Positions 1 to 6,907 of a DNA stretch of 17,034 nucleotides are shown piece by piece. Both the position numbers and the translations under genes were made by a program. The first letter of the stretch is position 1. Each line of letters opens with the position of its first letter. The notes beneath the pieces are model-generated. The model worked only from the letters and a program-made list of their open reading frames with translations. It had not been told where the DNA came from and searched no databases. This stretch comes from Acidimicrobiia bacterium (lineage in GTDB: Bacteria > Actinomycetota > Acidimicrobiia > Acidimicrobiales > Ilumatobacteraceae), in assembly GCA_009926705.1 (NCBI GenBank), contig RFOJ01000005.1:1-17034 (forward strand), read 5' to 3'.

Positions 1-560
1 GTCGTTTCTGCGGTGAGGCTGTCGACGGGCCGCAACGGCACTTGTTTCTTGAGCAACCCATAGAAGGCCCACGACGCAGCAATCGCCAGCGCGACGACTG
101 GCGGGCGACCGTACGCCACGGTCAGCACGATCACCGATGCAAGTGCGAAGCCGAGGGCGATCTTCTGCAACAGGCGAAGCGGTTCGCGAAGCACGAACAC
201 CCCGATCATCGCGGTGAAGAGCGGGGCGATGAAGTAACCGAGTGCTGTCTCGATGACATGCTCATTGACCACCGCCCACACATAGAGCGTCCAGTTCACA
301 ACCAACAAGACCGCGGCAGAGATGATCCGTGAGAGGAGTCTGGTGTCGCGCAGCGCCCCTGCAACTACGCGAAGCCGCTTCTGGGCGGCGACGAGCACCA
401 AGAGCAGAATCATCGCGGTGACGATGCGCCAACCAATCAGGTCGAACGCATCGAATTCATCGAGCAGTTTCCAGTAGGCGGTCAGTGCGCCCCACAACAG
501 GTAGGCGCCGAGACCGCTGGCGATTCCGTCACGCGAATCGCGCCGTACATCGCCGTTCAT
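1..560 (-). CDS. rarD: RarD-type EamA/DMT-family permease (3' end cut by window edge)
   Basis: A hydrophobic reading frame on the minus strand starts with ATG at 560-558 and runs off the left edge after about 186 codons. Translation shows several membrane helices: residues 12-25 with LGAYLLWG, then IVTAMILLLVLVAA, a helix around VVNWTLYVWAV, and GYFIAPLFTAMIGVFVL followed by REPLRLLQ. The order GYF-x-PL, then a helix and the (G/R)E-L-xxxQ stretch, and later SWAFYGLLKK is characteristic of RarD proteins, a branch of the drug/metabolite transporter superfamily. RarD proteins are usually near 300 residues, so roughly the last third is missing here. The substrate is unknown; the name comes from a chloramphenicol-sensitivity phenotype and should not be read as resistance. 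It is divergent from pgi with a 43-bp gap. Family assignment is fairly sure, function is not. Confidence 0.85.
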   Translation of the reverse strand, partial: MNGDVRRDSRDGIASGLGAYLLWGALTAYWKLLDEFDAFDLIGWRIVTAMILLLVLVAAQKRLRVVAGALRDTRLLSRIISAAVLLVVNWTLYVWAVVNEHVIETALGYFIAPLFTAMIGVFVLREPLRLLQKIALGFALASVIVLTVAYGRPPVVALAIAASWAFYGLLKKQVPLRPVDSLTAET

Positions 561-571
561 GCCGAAGTTCG

Positions 572-577
572 ACACTA
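572..577 (-). promoter_or_regulatory. Possible -10 hexamer for rarD (TAGTGT)
   Basis: On the minus strand TAGTGT lies 11 bases before the rarD ATG, fitting a TANNNT -10 element with a leader of only a few bases. No recognisable -35 is visible. It is weaker evidence than the other such sites because the spacing is longer. Confidence 0.35.
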
Positions 578-587
578 ATCACAGGAG

Positions 588-593
588 TAGAAT
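588..593 (+). promoter_or_regulatory. Predicted -10 hexamer for pgi (TAGAAT)
   Basis: TAGAAT ends 10 bases before the ATG at 604, so transcription would begin at or just before that ATG. The hexamer overlaps the upstream in-frame ATG at 592, so if it is the promoter, 592 cannot be the start. An AGGAG at 583-587 would suit the ATG at 592 if transcription began further upstream. Confidence 0.5.
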
Positions 594-603
594 GAGGAAG
601 GTA

Positions 604-2178
604 ATGAGCGGCGCTGGCAGCGTGCCAACCCACCTCGCATCGCTCGCCAAATCGTTGAGCACAACCTCGTTGCGCGAGTTGTTTGCTGTAGACCCTGACC
701 GCGCCAAGAGGCTCTCGCGCACACTCACACTCGGCGACTGTGAGCTGCTTGTCGACTTTTCTAAGCAGGCCATCAATGCGCGGGCGCTCGAGGCGTTGGT
801 CGAAGCCGCTCGCGAGAAAGGTGTTTTCGAACTGCTGGTCAAGATGATCGCTGGTGCCCCGATCAACGAGACCGAACATCGGGCCGTCACACATGTTGCG
901 ATGCGATCATCAAGCGACGCCACTGCACCGTCAGCATTGCGCGCAGAAGCCGACCGCAGCCGCAGAGAGATTCGCGAGACAGTCGCCGCGATGCCCGCTG
1001 CCATTACCCACGTGGTGAACCTCGGCATTGGCGGAAGCGACCTCGGTCCAGCGTTGTTGTGCGACTCACTGGTGTCGATGCGCACTCCGATACGCGAAGT
1101 GCGTTTCGCATCGAACGTTGACCCCGTCGATCTTGACCGAGCAATCGCTGGGCTCGACGCCCGTTCAACCGTCTTCGTCGTCTGCTCGAAGTCGTTCGGC
1201 ACAAGCGAGACGCTCGCCAATGCTCGTCGTGCAGCGCAGTGGCTTGCTTCGGGCCGGGTCACCGACCCGCGACAGCACATCATCGCCGTTACCTCGCAGC
1301 CAGATCGCGTGGCAGCGAGCGGACTGCCGGTCGGACGCGTACTCACGATGCCCGAGAGCATCGGCGGCCGATATTCCGTCTCGTCGGCAGTGTCACTGTC
1401 GGTCGCGCTCAGCTTCGGTGTTGAGGTATTCGAAGAAATTCGCGACGGCATGCGACTTGTCGACGAGCACTTCGTGTCGGCGGCACCGCTCGACAACGTG
1501 CCGCTCTTACACGGCCTCGTCTGGTGGTGGAACTCGGCGGTGCTCGGTCACGCGACCGTCGCCGTCGTGCCGTACTCGACGTCGCTTGCCATGTTGCCTT
1601 CGTACCTGCAGCAGTTGATCATGGAGAGCAACGGCAAGGCTGTCGATCGCAAAGGCAGCGCTCTTCCCGTGAGCAGCCCGGTGGTCTGGGGTGGTGCGGG
1701 CACCAACGCCCAGCACGCCTTCTTTCAAATGCTGCACCAGGGCACGCAGACAGTGCCGTGCGAGTTCGTCGGGCACAGTGCATCTCTCGGCACCTCTGAC
1801 GCCGATCACGACACGTTGGTGGCCAACATGATCGCCCAGAGCCAGGCTCTTGCCTTCGGCGTCACACAAGAAGAAGTCGGGGGAGACGCGACCCTGCGTG
1901 CACACCGCGCCACGCCCGGCAACCGCCCGAGCACCACGTTGCTCTTCTCGCGACTCACCCCTCGGGCCATCGGGGCGCTGATTGCCACATTTGAGCACTC
2001 AACGTTCGTACAAGGAGCCATGTTCGGTCTCAACAGTTTCGACCAGTGGGGGGTCGAACTCGGCAAGCAACTCGCTGCCAAGGTCGCCGCGGGCATCAAC
2101 GGCACACCCGACTCGAAGGCTGACTCTTCGACGTCTTCATTGATTGCGCAACATCGTCGGTGGCGCAACCCTCGATGA
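604..2178 (+). CDS. pgi: Glucose-6-phosphate isomerase
   Basis: Interconverts glucose 6-phosphate and fructose 6-phosphate in the cytoplasm (glycolysis and gluconeogenesis). The 524-residue product has the SIS-fold motifs in order: GIGGSDLGP at 141-149, SKSFGTSET at 195-203, the first family signature as ESIGGRYSVSSAVSL at 251-265, ESNGK with the catalytic Glu 341, GTNAQHAFFQMLHQGT with catalytic His 371, and the second signature GLNSFDQWGVELGK with Lys 488. Length is close to bacterial Pgi (about 550). The frame is open from ATG 559, with further ATGs at 592 and 604; 604 is preferred because a TAGAAT -10-like hexamer sits at 588-593, but 592 with an AGGAG site is a real alternative. The first signature has Tyr-Ser-Val-Ser where most homologues have Phe-Ser-Leu-Trp. 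The stop overlaps the pafB start (ATGA), indicating co-translation with a DNA-damage regulator, an unusual partnership. Confidence 0.95.
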   Translation: MSGAGSVPTHLASLAKSLSTTSLRELFAVDPDRAKRLSRTLTLGDCELLVDFSKQAINARALEALVEAAREKGVFELLVKMIAGAPINETEHRAVTHVAMRSSSDATAPSALRAEADRSRREIRETVAAMPAAITHVVNLGIGGSDLGPALLCDSLVSMRTPIREVRFASNVDPVDLDRAIAGLDARSTVFVVCSKSFGTSETLANARRAAQWLASGRVTDPRQHIIAVTSQPDRVAASGLPVGRVLTMPESIGGRYSVSSAVSLSVALSFGVEVFEEIRDGMRLVDEHFVSAAPLDNVPLLHGLVWWWNSAVLGHATVAVVPYSTSLAMLPSYLQQLIMESNGKAVDRKGSALPVSSPVVWGGAGTNAQHAFFQMLHQGTQTVPCEFVGHSASLGTSDADHDTLVANMIAQSQALAFGVTQEEVGGDATLRAHRATPGNRPSTTLLFSRLTPRAIGALIATFEHSTFVQGAMFGLNSFDQWGVELGKQLAAKVAAGINGTPDSKADSSTSSLIAQHRRWRNPR

Positions 2179-3146
2179 CTACACTCAAAAATCCAGTGCC
2201 GAAGAAGGTAAACGCCGCAGAGCGCATGCTCAATCTGCTGGCGTTGCTGTCAGTGCGCTCGCAGCCGATCACGCTGCGACAGATTCGCCAAGAGCTGCGC
2301 GGTCAGTACAGCGACAATGAGCAGGCGTCGCGTGCGCAATTCGAGCGCGACAAGAGCGACTTGCGCGATCTCGGCATCCCCATCGAGACGGTGGTGCTCG
2401 GCGGTGACCAGGCGGGCGAGACGGCGTACAAAGTGACCCGCAACAACTACGAGCTCTCCGACGCAAACTTCACGCCGGCAGAAGTCGAGGCCCTGCAGAT
2501 CGCGGCAGCCACGGTTCGCCTCGCAACCAGCGAGAGCGAAGTCGCGTTGTGGAAGCTCGGTGCCGAGCGTGTGAAGCCGAGTATCGGCCCGCGCGTCACG
2601 ATCGGCTTCTCTGATCCGTACCTCGACGTGATTCTCGACGCCATCGCCAAGCGCGCACCGCTTACGTTTGTCTACAAGGGAGACGAACGCGTCGTCGACG
2701 CCTACGGCATGCTCGCCCGCAAAGGCTTCTGGTACCTGGTCGGCTTCGATCACCTGCGAAAGGCGCAGCGCGTGTTTCGTGTCGACCGCATCGAAGGTGA
2801 CGTCGAGGTGGGCAAGCCCAAGTCGTACACGATGCCAAAGGGTCTCAACATTGCCAAGGCAGTGCCGACCGACCGACAGATGATGGCGGCCGGTGATTAT
2901 GAGCACCCGACTGCGAAGGTGCTGGTTGATTCCACCCTGGTGCGCAACGTGACTCGGGAGTTTGGTCGTGAAGCGGTGGTTCGCGAGAATCCAGATGGCT
3001 CGGCGGTATTCGAAGTGCCGTGCAGCAACAACTACGCGTTTCGTCTCTGGTTGTTCGCGATGATGGACAAAGCCGTCGTGCTCGAGCCCCAAGAGGTTCG
3101 CGACAACGTGGTTCGTTGGCTCGACGAGCTCACGGAGGGTGCGTGA
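2175..3146 (+). CDS. pafB: WYL-domain transcriptional regulator, PafB-like
   Basis: A 323-residue protein. Residues 13-70 form a winged-helix DNA-binding domain (AAERMLNLLALL, then PITLRQIRQEL, and DKSDLRDLGIPI). The WYL domain is near 150-215, with the literal WYL at 186-188 and the Arg-rich RVFRVDRIEG at 199-208, and a C-terminal WCX-type domain covers about 235-320. In mycobacteria PafB pairs with PafC to activate a LexA-independent DNA-damage regulon; the tandem arrangement with a second WYL gene here matches that pair. The ATG at 2175 overlaps the pgi stop (ATGA); a GTG at 2160 is also in frame, but coupling favours ATG. No separate promoter is visible, so expression should follow pgi. 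In mycobacteria pafBC sits next to proteasome-accessory pafA; no proteasome gene is present in this window. Confidence 0.88.
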   Translation: MTTLKNPVPKKVNAAERMLNLLALLSVRSQPITLRQIRQELRGQYSDNEQASRAQFERDKSDLRDLGIPIETVVLGGDQAGETAYKVTRNNYELSDANFTPAEVEALQIAAATVRLATSESEVALWKLGAERVKPSIGPRVTIGFSDPYLDVILDAIAKRAPLTFVYKGDERVVDAYGMLARKGFWYLVGFDHLRKAQRVFRVDRIEGDVEVGKPKSYTMPKGLNIAKAVPTDRQMMAAGDYEHPTAKVLVDSTLVRNVTREFGREAVVRENPDGSAVFEVPCSNNYAFRLWLFAMMDKAVVLEPQEVRDNVVRWLDELTEGA

Positions 3147-3340
3147 TGGCAAAGAAGCGTGCCGCAGCAAAAACCGCATCGCGGCGAGTCGGTGCTAAGC
3201 GTGCCGCCGCGAAGCGAGTCGCCGGGCGCACCGCAACCAAGCGCACGGCATCGACTCGCACGACATCAACTCGTGCCTCGGGCAAGTCCGCGGCCAAGCG
3301 CAAGGCTGGCGCTCCTCGTCGTCGCGGCCCGCGCAGTGCG
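3146..3340 (+). other. Region coding for Lys/Arg/Ala-rich tail of PafC
   Basis: Codes residues 1-65 of the PafC-like protein. Composition is strongly basic and low complexity, with the hexapeptide KRAAAK repeated. Such tails in actinobacterial nucleoid proteins bind DNA non-specifically; that role here is inference. Confidence 0.75.
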
Positions 3341-4267
3341 TCAGATCGCGTGGCAGGGCTGCTCATCATCCTTCCGTGGTTGATGAAGCGCAAGCGAGTT
3401 CGGCTGAGCACCGTCGCACAGCAGTTCCGCATGAGCGAAGAAGATCTCGTCGCTGACTTGCAGATGGCAGCCGTGTGCGGTGTGCCGCCATATACGCCCG
3501 ACGCGCTCGTCGACGTGTTCATTGATGATGGATGGGTGGTCGCGGAGATTCCGAAGCTCTTCTCCCGTCCGCTTCGACTCACGAGCGCCGAGATGTACGC
3601 GATCATTGCAATGGTCGAGGCCGCCCAACGCTTGCCTGGTGCCACCTCGCGCAGCGCACTCACCGCGGCAGTCACCAAGCTGAAGCGACTGGCCCCAGAC
3701 CCCGACGAAACTGCCGTGATGATCGACCTACCAAAAGACCCGCTGCTCGAAGAACTGCAGCACGCGCAGCGGGAGTCGCTCGAATTGCGCATCGCGTACT
3801 TCAACCCGTCTCGCTCGGAGACCTCGAATCGAACCATCCGAGTAGGCAAGATCTTCAGCGAGCGCGGCCACTGGTACGTGCTCGCCGACGACGAGAAGTC
3901 AGGGGCGATGCGCAACTTTCGTGTCGACCGCATCCAATCGATTGACCGAACGGGCAAGGTGTATGACCAGGCCGACGTTGCTCGTCGCGCGGAGAGCGAA
4001 GCCGACCGCGACTGGTTCGGTGACAGCCTCGAGACCGTCACCTTGCGCGTGCGTGACGACGCTTCGTGGATCGCCGAGGCGTATCCGACGGTGTCGCGCA
4101 CGAAGAATCGCGACGGCTCGATCGACGTCACGTTGCGCATCACCACCGAACATTGGTTGTCGCGATTGCTGCTGCGTGGCGGCCGCAACGCAACTGTCGT
4201 GTCACCTGCCAAATATCAGGGCCTCACGGCAGCGACCGCTGCCGCAGTGCGCGCGAAGTACCGCTAG
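3146..4267 (+). CDS. pafC: WYL-domain transcriptional regulator, PafC-like, with a basic histone-like N-terminal tail
   Basis: A 373-residue partner of the preceding PafB. The winged-helix part begins near residue 66 (SDRVAGLLIILPWL, then LSTVAQQFRMSEEDL); the WYL domain around 210-270 has WYV at 243-245 and RNFRVDRIQSI; a WCX-like C-terminus ends in VRAKYR. The first 65 residues are an unusual addition: Ala/Lys/Arg/Ser/Thr only in bulk, 23 Lys or Arg, no Asp or Glu, and KRAAAK twice (4-9 and 18-23), like histone H1 or the tail of mycobacterial HupB. The ATG at 3146 overlaps the pafB stop (TGATG), supporting this start and hence the tail. The first later ATG lies inside the helix-turn-helix; an in-frame GTG near residue 69 would remove the tail and cannot be excluded. 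It is expected to act as a heterodimer with PafB in the DNA-damage response. Confidence 0.87.
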   Translation: MAKKRAAAKTASRRVGAKRAAAKRVAGRTATKRTASTRTTSTRASGKSAAKRKAGAPRRRGPRSASDRVAGLLIILPWLMKRKRVRLSTVAQQFRMSEEDLVADLQMAAVCGVPPYTPDALVDVFIDDGWVVAEIPKLFSRPLRLTSAEMYAIIAMVEAAQRLPGATSRSALTAAVTKLKRLAPDPDETAVMIDLPKDPLLEELQHAQRESLELRIAYFNPSRSETSNRTIRVGKIFSERGHWYVLADDEKSGAMRNFRVDRIQSIDRTGKVYDQADVARRAESEADRDWFGDSLETVTLRVRDDASWIAEAYPTVSRTKNRDGSIDVTLRITTEHWLSRLLLRGGRNATVVSPAKYQGLTAATAAAVRAKYR

Positions 4268-4289
4268 CGCAAGTCGTAGGTGCAGCAAT

Positions 4290-4304
4290 CGGTGCGGCGC
4301 ACCG
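4290..4304. terminator. Small GC hairpin between convergent pafC and exonuclease genes
   Basis: A perfect inverted repeat, CGGTGC-GGC-GCACCG, forms a 6-bp stem with a 3-base loop in the 45-bp gap between the convergent stop codons at 4267 and 4313. There is no U-tract on either strand, so it is only a possible bidirectional terminator. Confidence 0.35.
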
Positions 4305-4312
4305 GACAACGA

Positions 4313-4915
4313 TCAGCCGAAGTGCGAGGCGAGGTCACCGTAGGTATTCACGCGGTGTGCTGCAAGCAGTGACGGCAGCACCGCCGCCGTGAGCAACGCG
4401 TCTGCGAGCGCGTCGTGTGGTCGGTCGGTTGATTTGCCGTAGCGTGCCGCAACGTCGCGCAATTTGTGCGACATGGTGCGTTCAGGGTCGAGTCGTCGCG
4501 AGAGGGTGAGCGTGCACAGAGGCCCGGTCACTTTGAGCGGCACCTCGAGTCGTACGGAGTCAGAGCGCAAGAAACCCAGGTCAAACTTGGCGTTGTGTGC
4601 AGTGAATACGCAACCGTCAATGAGCACGTTCATCATCTCGAGCGCTTCGACGGGCTTCATGCCTCTTCGCAACTGACGCCGCGTGATGCCGTGCACGTGG
4701 AATGCGCCGACATGACCGAAGCCCCAGGTGAGCCGTTTGAGATAGGTGACGAATTGGTGTTCAACGCTGCCGTCGCCACGTGCCACGACGACGCCAATCT
4801 GCAGGACACGGTCGTCATCGGTGGAGAGGCCGGTCGTCTCCGTGTCGACCACCGCGAAGCGCACGTCGCGAATCGGGGTGGAAGGGTCGTGGTCAATCAC
4901 CAAAGCACGTTCCAC
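4313..4915 (-). CDS. DnaQ-like DEDDh 3'-5' exonuclease
   Basis: A 200-residue protein of the DnaQ/epsilon-like exonuclease family, which trims 3' ends of DNA or RNA using two metal ions. All catalytic residues are present: Exo I DTETTG (Asp 24, Glu 26), Exo II HNAKFDLGFL (Asp 112) and Exo III HDALADALL (His 167, Asp 172). It is only the exonuclease domain, with no polymerase or GIY-YIG extension. The frame starts with GTG at 4915, four bases after the uvrD2 stop; no strong ribosome-binding site is seen, and a GTG 15 bases further in is possible, so the start is uncertain by a few residues. Tight spacing indicates co-transcription with the helicase, suggesting an unwinding/trimming role in repair. 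It could be a polymerase III proofreading-type subunit or a stand-alone repair nuclease; the sequence does not decide. Confidence 0.9.
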   Translation of the reverse strand: MERALVIDHDPSTPIRDVRFAVVDTETTGLSTDDDRVLQIGVVVARGDGSVEHQFVTYLKRLTWGFGHVGAFHVHGITRRQLRRGMKPVEALEMMNVLIDGCVFTAHNAKFDLGFLRSDSVRLEVPLKVTGPLCTLTLSRRLDPERTMSHKLRDVAARYGKSTDRPHDALADALLTAAVLPSLLAAHRVNTYGDLASHFG

Positions 4916-4919
4916 ATCG

Positions 4920-6848
4920 TCATGCCGGCTCGCTCATTTCACGAAGGATTGCTGGGCCGAGCCGACTGGCCGTCAATGGGCCGAGAATCTTCGAAAGTTG
5001 TTCGAGGTCGCTCGGCTTCTCTGCAACGATTCTCGAGATCTCTGCGTCGCTCAATACGGCCTCGGGCAGCGAGAAGTTTGCCCGGGCAATCACGTCGCGC
5101 ACGACGCGCAGACGACGCTTCAGATCTTTGTCGGCGGTGACGCGAGGGTCTGCGGGCGTCGACAAACGAGGCAGCTTGGCTGGCGGTGCGTCGGGCAACG
5201 ATTGCGAACGATGACGCACACTCGGTGGAAGATCGGTGAAGTAGGGGCTCAGAGTGGTAACACGGTTGTTGCGTCGTCGTGCTCGCGTGATGACGAGCCG
5301 ATCGGCCGCTCGAGTACAAGCGACATACGCAAGTCGGGCTTCTTCGCTCAATTGGGCGTCGCTTGTCGCCGACGCATGGGGGAGCAGCCCCCGCTCGGCG
5401 CCAATGATGACGACTGTTGAGAACTCACGACCTTTAGCGGCGTGGAACGTGAGAAGCTCGACACCGTAACGCTCTGGGGTGCTGTGGCTGGCACGCAGAT
5501 ACGCCGCCGCACTGCGCCCGTCGACGACTCCTTGAGTGCTGCTGCGCAGGTAGGCCTGTAGCTGTTCGGCGACGATGCGTTCGTCTTCGTCGGTTGACTC
5601 GACGATGACGTCTGCCGCCCACACGGTGAGGTCGTGCCTCGTGCGGCACTCTGCTACTTCGTCGATGGCGTTGGCACGCATCGTGCTCGCACGACGAGAT
5701 GCGACTGGGATCCCGGCTGACGTCAGTGACGACTTGACGGGCTCGAGAAGTTGGTGCGTGCGCGCGAGCACGGCGACGGAAGGCTCGATGCCGGAGCGAA
5801 CGTGTTGCTCGACGACGCGACGTGCGACGGCAACCTCGTCGATGTCGTCATCGACCTCGATGAACTCGACGGGCAGGCCGCTGCTGCGACGAGATCGCAG
5901 CTCGCGCGCCTGGTCGTTGACTGCCGCTGAACTTGCCACTACGTGCCGAGCGATCTCGAGCACCTCGGGCGTACACCGATAGTTGCTCGGGAGGGCGAGC
6001 ACCGTCGGCTGGTTGAGCGCGTCAGGCAAGCTGCGAAACAGTGCCGGGTCGGCGCCGTTCCAGCCGTAGATGGCTTGCAGCGGATCGCCCACGATGAAGA
6101 CGTCGTCGCGGTCTCCGCGCAACGCTTCGAAGAACGCGTATTGCAGCGGGTTCATGTCTTGTGCCTCGTCGACGAAAAGATGCCTGAAGCGAAACCTTGT
6201 CGCGCTTGCAAAGTCGGAACGATCGTTGAGCGTGCGGGTGGCAAGTTTGATGAGATCGTCGAGGTCGGCAAGCCCGCGCTTTGCCTTCAGCTGTTCATAC
6301 GCCACGTACGCATCAGCCACACGCCGCGGATCGACCGTCGTCGAGCGATGAAGACGCTGCACCTCCTGCGCGTAGCGATCGGGGCTGATGGTGCGGGCGT
6401 GTGCCCAATCGATTTCTGCAAGCACCGCCTGAGCGTTGCGGCCGAGCGAGTCTTCTCCGACGGCTTGGTTGAGCAGCGTGACGCGGTTGCCGACGATGTT
6501 CGGTACGACCGCCGAAGTGTCGCTGGCTCTGCGACGCAGCAATGCGAGCGCAACAGCATGAAATGTGCCGATAGTGGGTTGGTCGACGTCGCCAGGGCGG
6601 TCGTGCCGTGTGACACCGAGCGCGCGAAGCCGTCGACGCATCTCGGCCGCAGCCTCACGAGTGAATGTGATGGCAAGCACGCGTGACGGATCGACGTCGC
6701 CTTGCGCGATGCGCCACGCAATTCGATGAGTGAGCACGCGAGTCTTGCCCGAGCCCGCACCTGCGTGGACGATGGTGGCGGTCGGAGCGCACGTGACGGC
6801 TCGTCGTTGGTCGTCGTCGAGTTCGGCGAGCAACGTCTCCGGCTTCAC
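4920..6848 (-). CDS. uvrD2: UvrD2-like superfamily 1 DNA helicase with C-terminal HRDC domain
   Basis: A 642-residue ATP-dependent 3'-5' helicase. Motifs in order: Q motif DDDQRRAV (11-18), Walker A AGAGSGKT (29-36), Ia ITFTREAAAEM (60-70), Ib GTFHAVAL, Walker B/II VDEAQD (226-231), III GDPLQAIYGWNGAD (254-267), IV SNYRCTPEV, V LLTFHAAKGREF (465-476) and VI EEARLAYVACTRAADRL (502-518). Residues about 573-638 (LKRRLRVVRDVIARA, then LSDAEISRIVAEKPSDLEQL) form an HRDC domain, the hallmark of actinobacterial UvrD2. The 2B region between motifs IV and V looks short, and the linker before HRDC has no cysteines although mycobacterial UvrD2 has a tetracysteine motif there. The frame stays open to 6974, inside galK; GTG 6848 is chosen because a TAGCCT hexamer sits 7 bases upstream and the Q motif follows at once. 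Co-transcribed with the downstream exonuclease. Confidence 0.92.
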   Translation of the reverse strand: MKPETLLAELDDDQRRAVTCAPTATIVHAGAGSGKTRVLTHRIAWRIAQGDVDPSRVLAITFTREAAAEMRRRLRALGVTRHDRPGDVDQPTIGTFHAVALALLRRRASDTSAVVPNIVGNRVTLLNQAVGEDSLGRNAQAVLAEIDWAHARTISPDRYAQEVQRLHRSTTVDPRRVADAYVAYEQLKAKRGLADLDDLIKLATRTLNDRSDFASATRFRFRHLFVDEAQDMNPLQYAFFEALRGDRDDVFIVGDPLQAIYGWNGADPALFRSLPDALNQPTVLALPSNYRCTPEVLEIARHVVASSAAVNDQARELRSRRSSGLPVEFIEVDDDIDEVAVARRVVEQHVRSGIEPSVAVLARTHQLLEPVKSSLTSAGIPVASRRASTMRANAIDEVAECRTRHDLTVWAADVIVESTDEDERIVAEQLQAYLRSSTQGVVDGRSAAAYLRASHSTPERYGVELLTFHAAKGREFSTVVIIGAERGLLPHASATSDAQLSEEARLAYVACTRAADRLVITRARRRNNRVTTLSPYFTDLPPSVRHRSQSLPDAPPAKLPRLSTPADPRVTADKDLKRRLRVVRDVIARANFSLPEAVLSDAEISRIVAEKPSDLEQLSKILGPLTASRLGPAILREMSEPA

Positions 6849-6855
6849 GGCTGGC

Positions 6856-6861
6856 AGGCTA
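6856..6861 (-). promoter_or_regulatory. Predicted -10 hexamer for uvrD2 (TAGCCT)
   Basis: On the minus strand TAGCCT ends 7 bases before the GTG at 6848, in the 59-bp gap after galK, so the helicase mRNA is probably leaderless. The 17 bases upstream do not resemble the TTGTCRGTG box of PafBC-dependent (RecA-NDp) promoters. Confidence 0.55.
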
Positions 6862-6907
6862 CGACAGCGGTGTACCGGGATGCGTAGTGCAGACCATCGC
6901 GCGCCGT

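Noticed and set aside
2250..3179. Long minus-strand reading frame opposite pafB, about 309 codons
   Set aside because: Antisense shadow, rich in His/Arg/Leu, no recognisable motif and no promoter or ribosome-binding site.
3130..4212. Long minus-strand reading frame opposite pafC, about 360 codons
   Set aside because: It is antisense to a well-supported gene, its translation is Ser/Arg/Thr-rich without domains, and such shadows are expected at this base composition.
6862..6890. PafBC-type (RecA-NDp) box upstream of uvrD2
   Set aside because: The bases at the expected distance from TAGCCT match TTGTCRGTG poorly.
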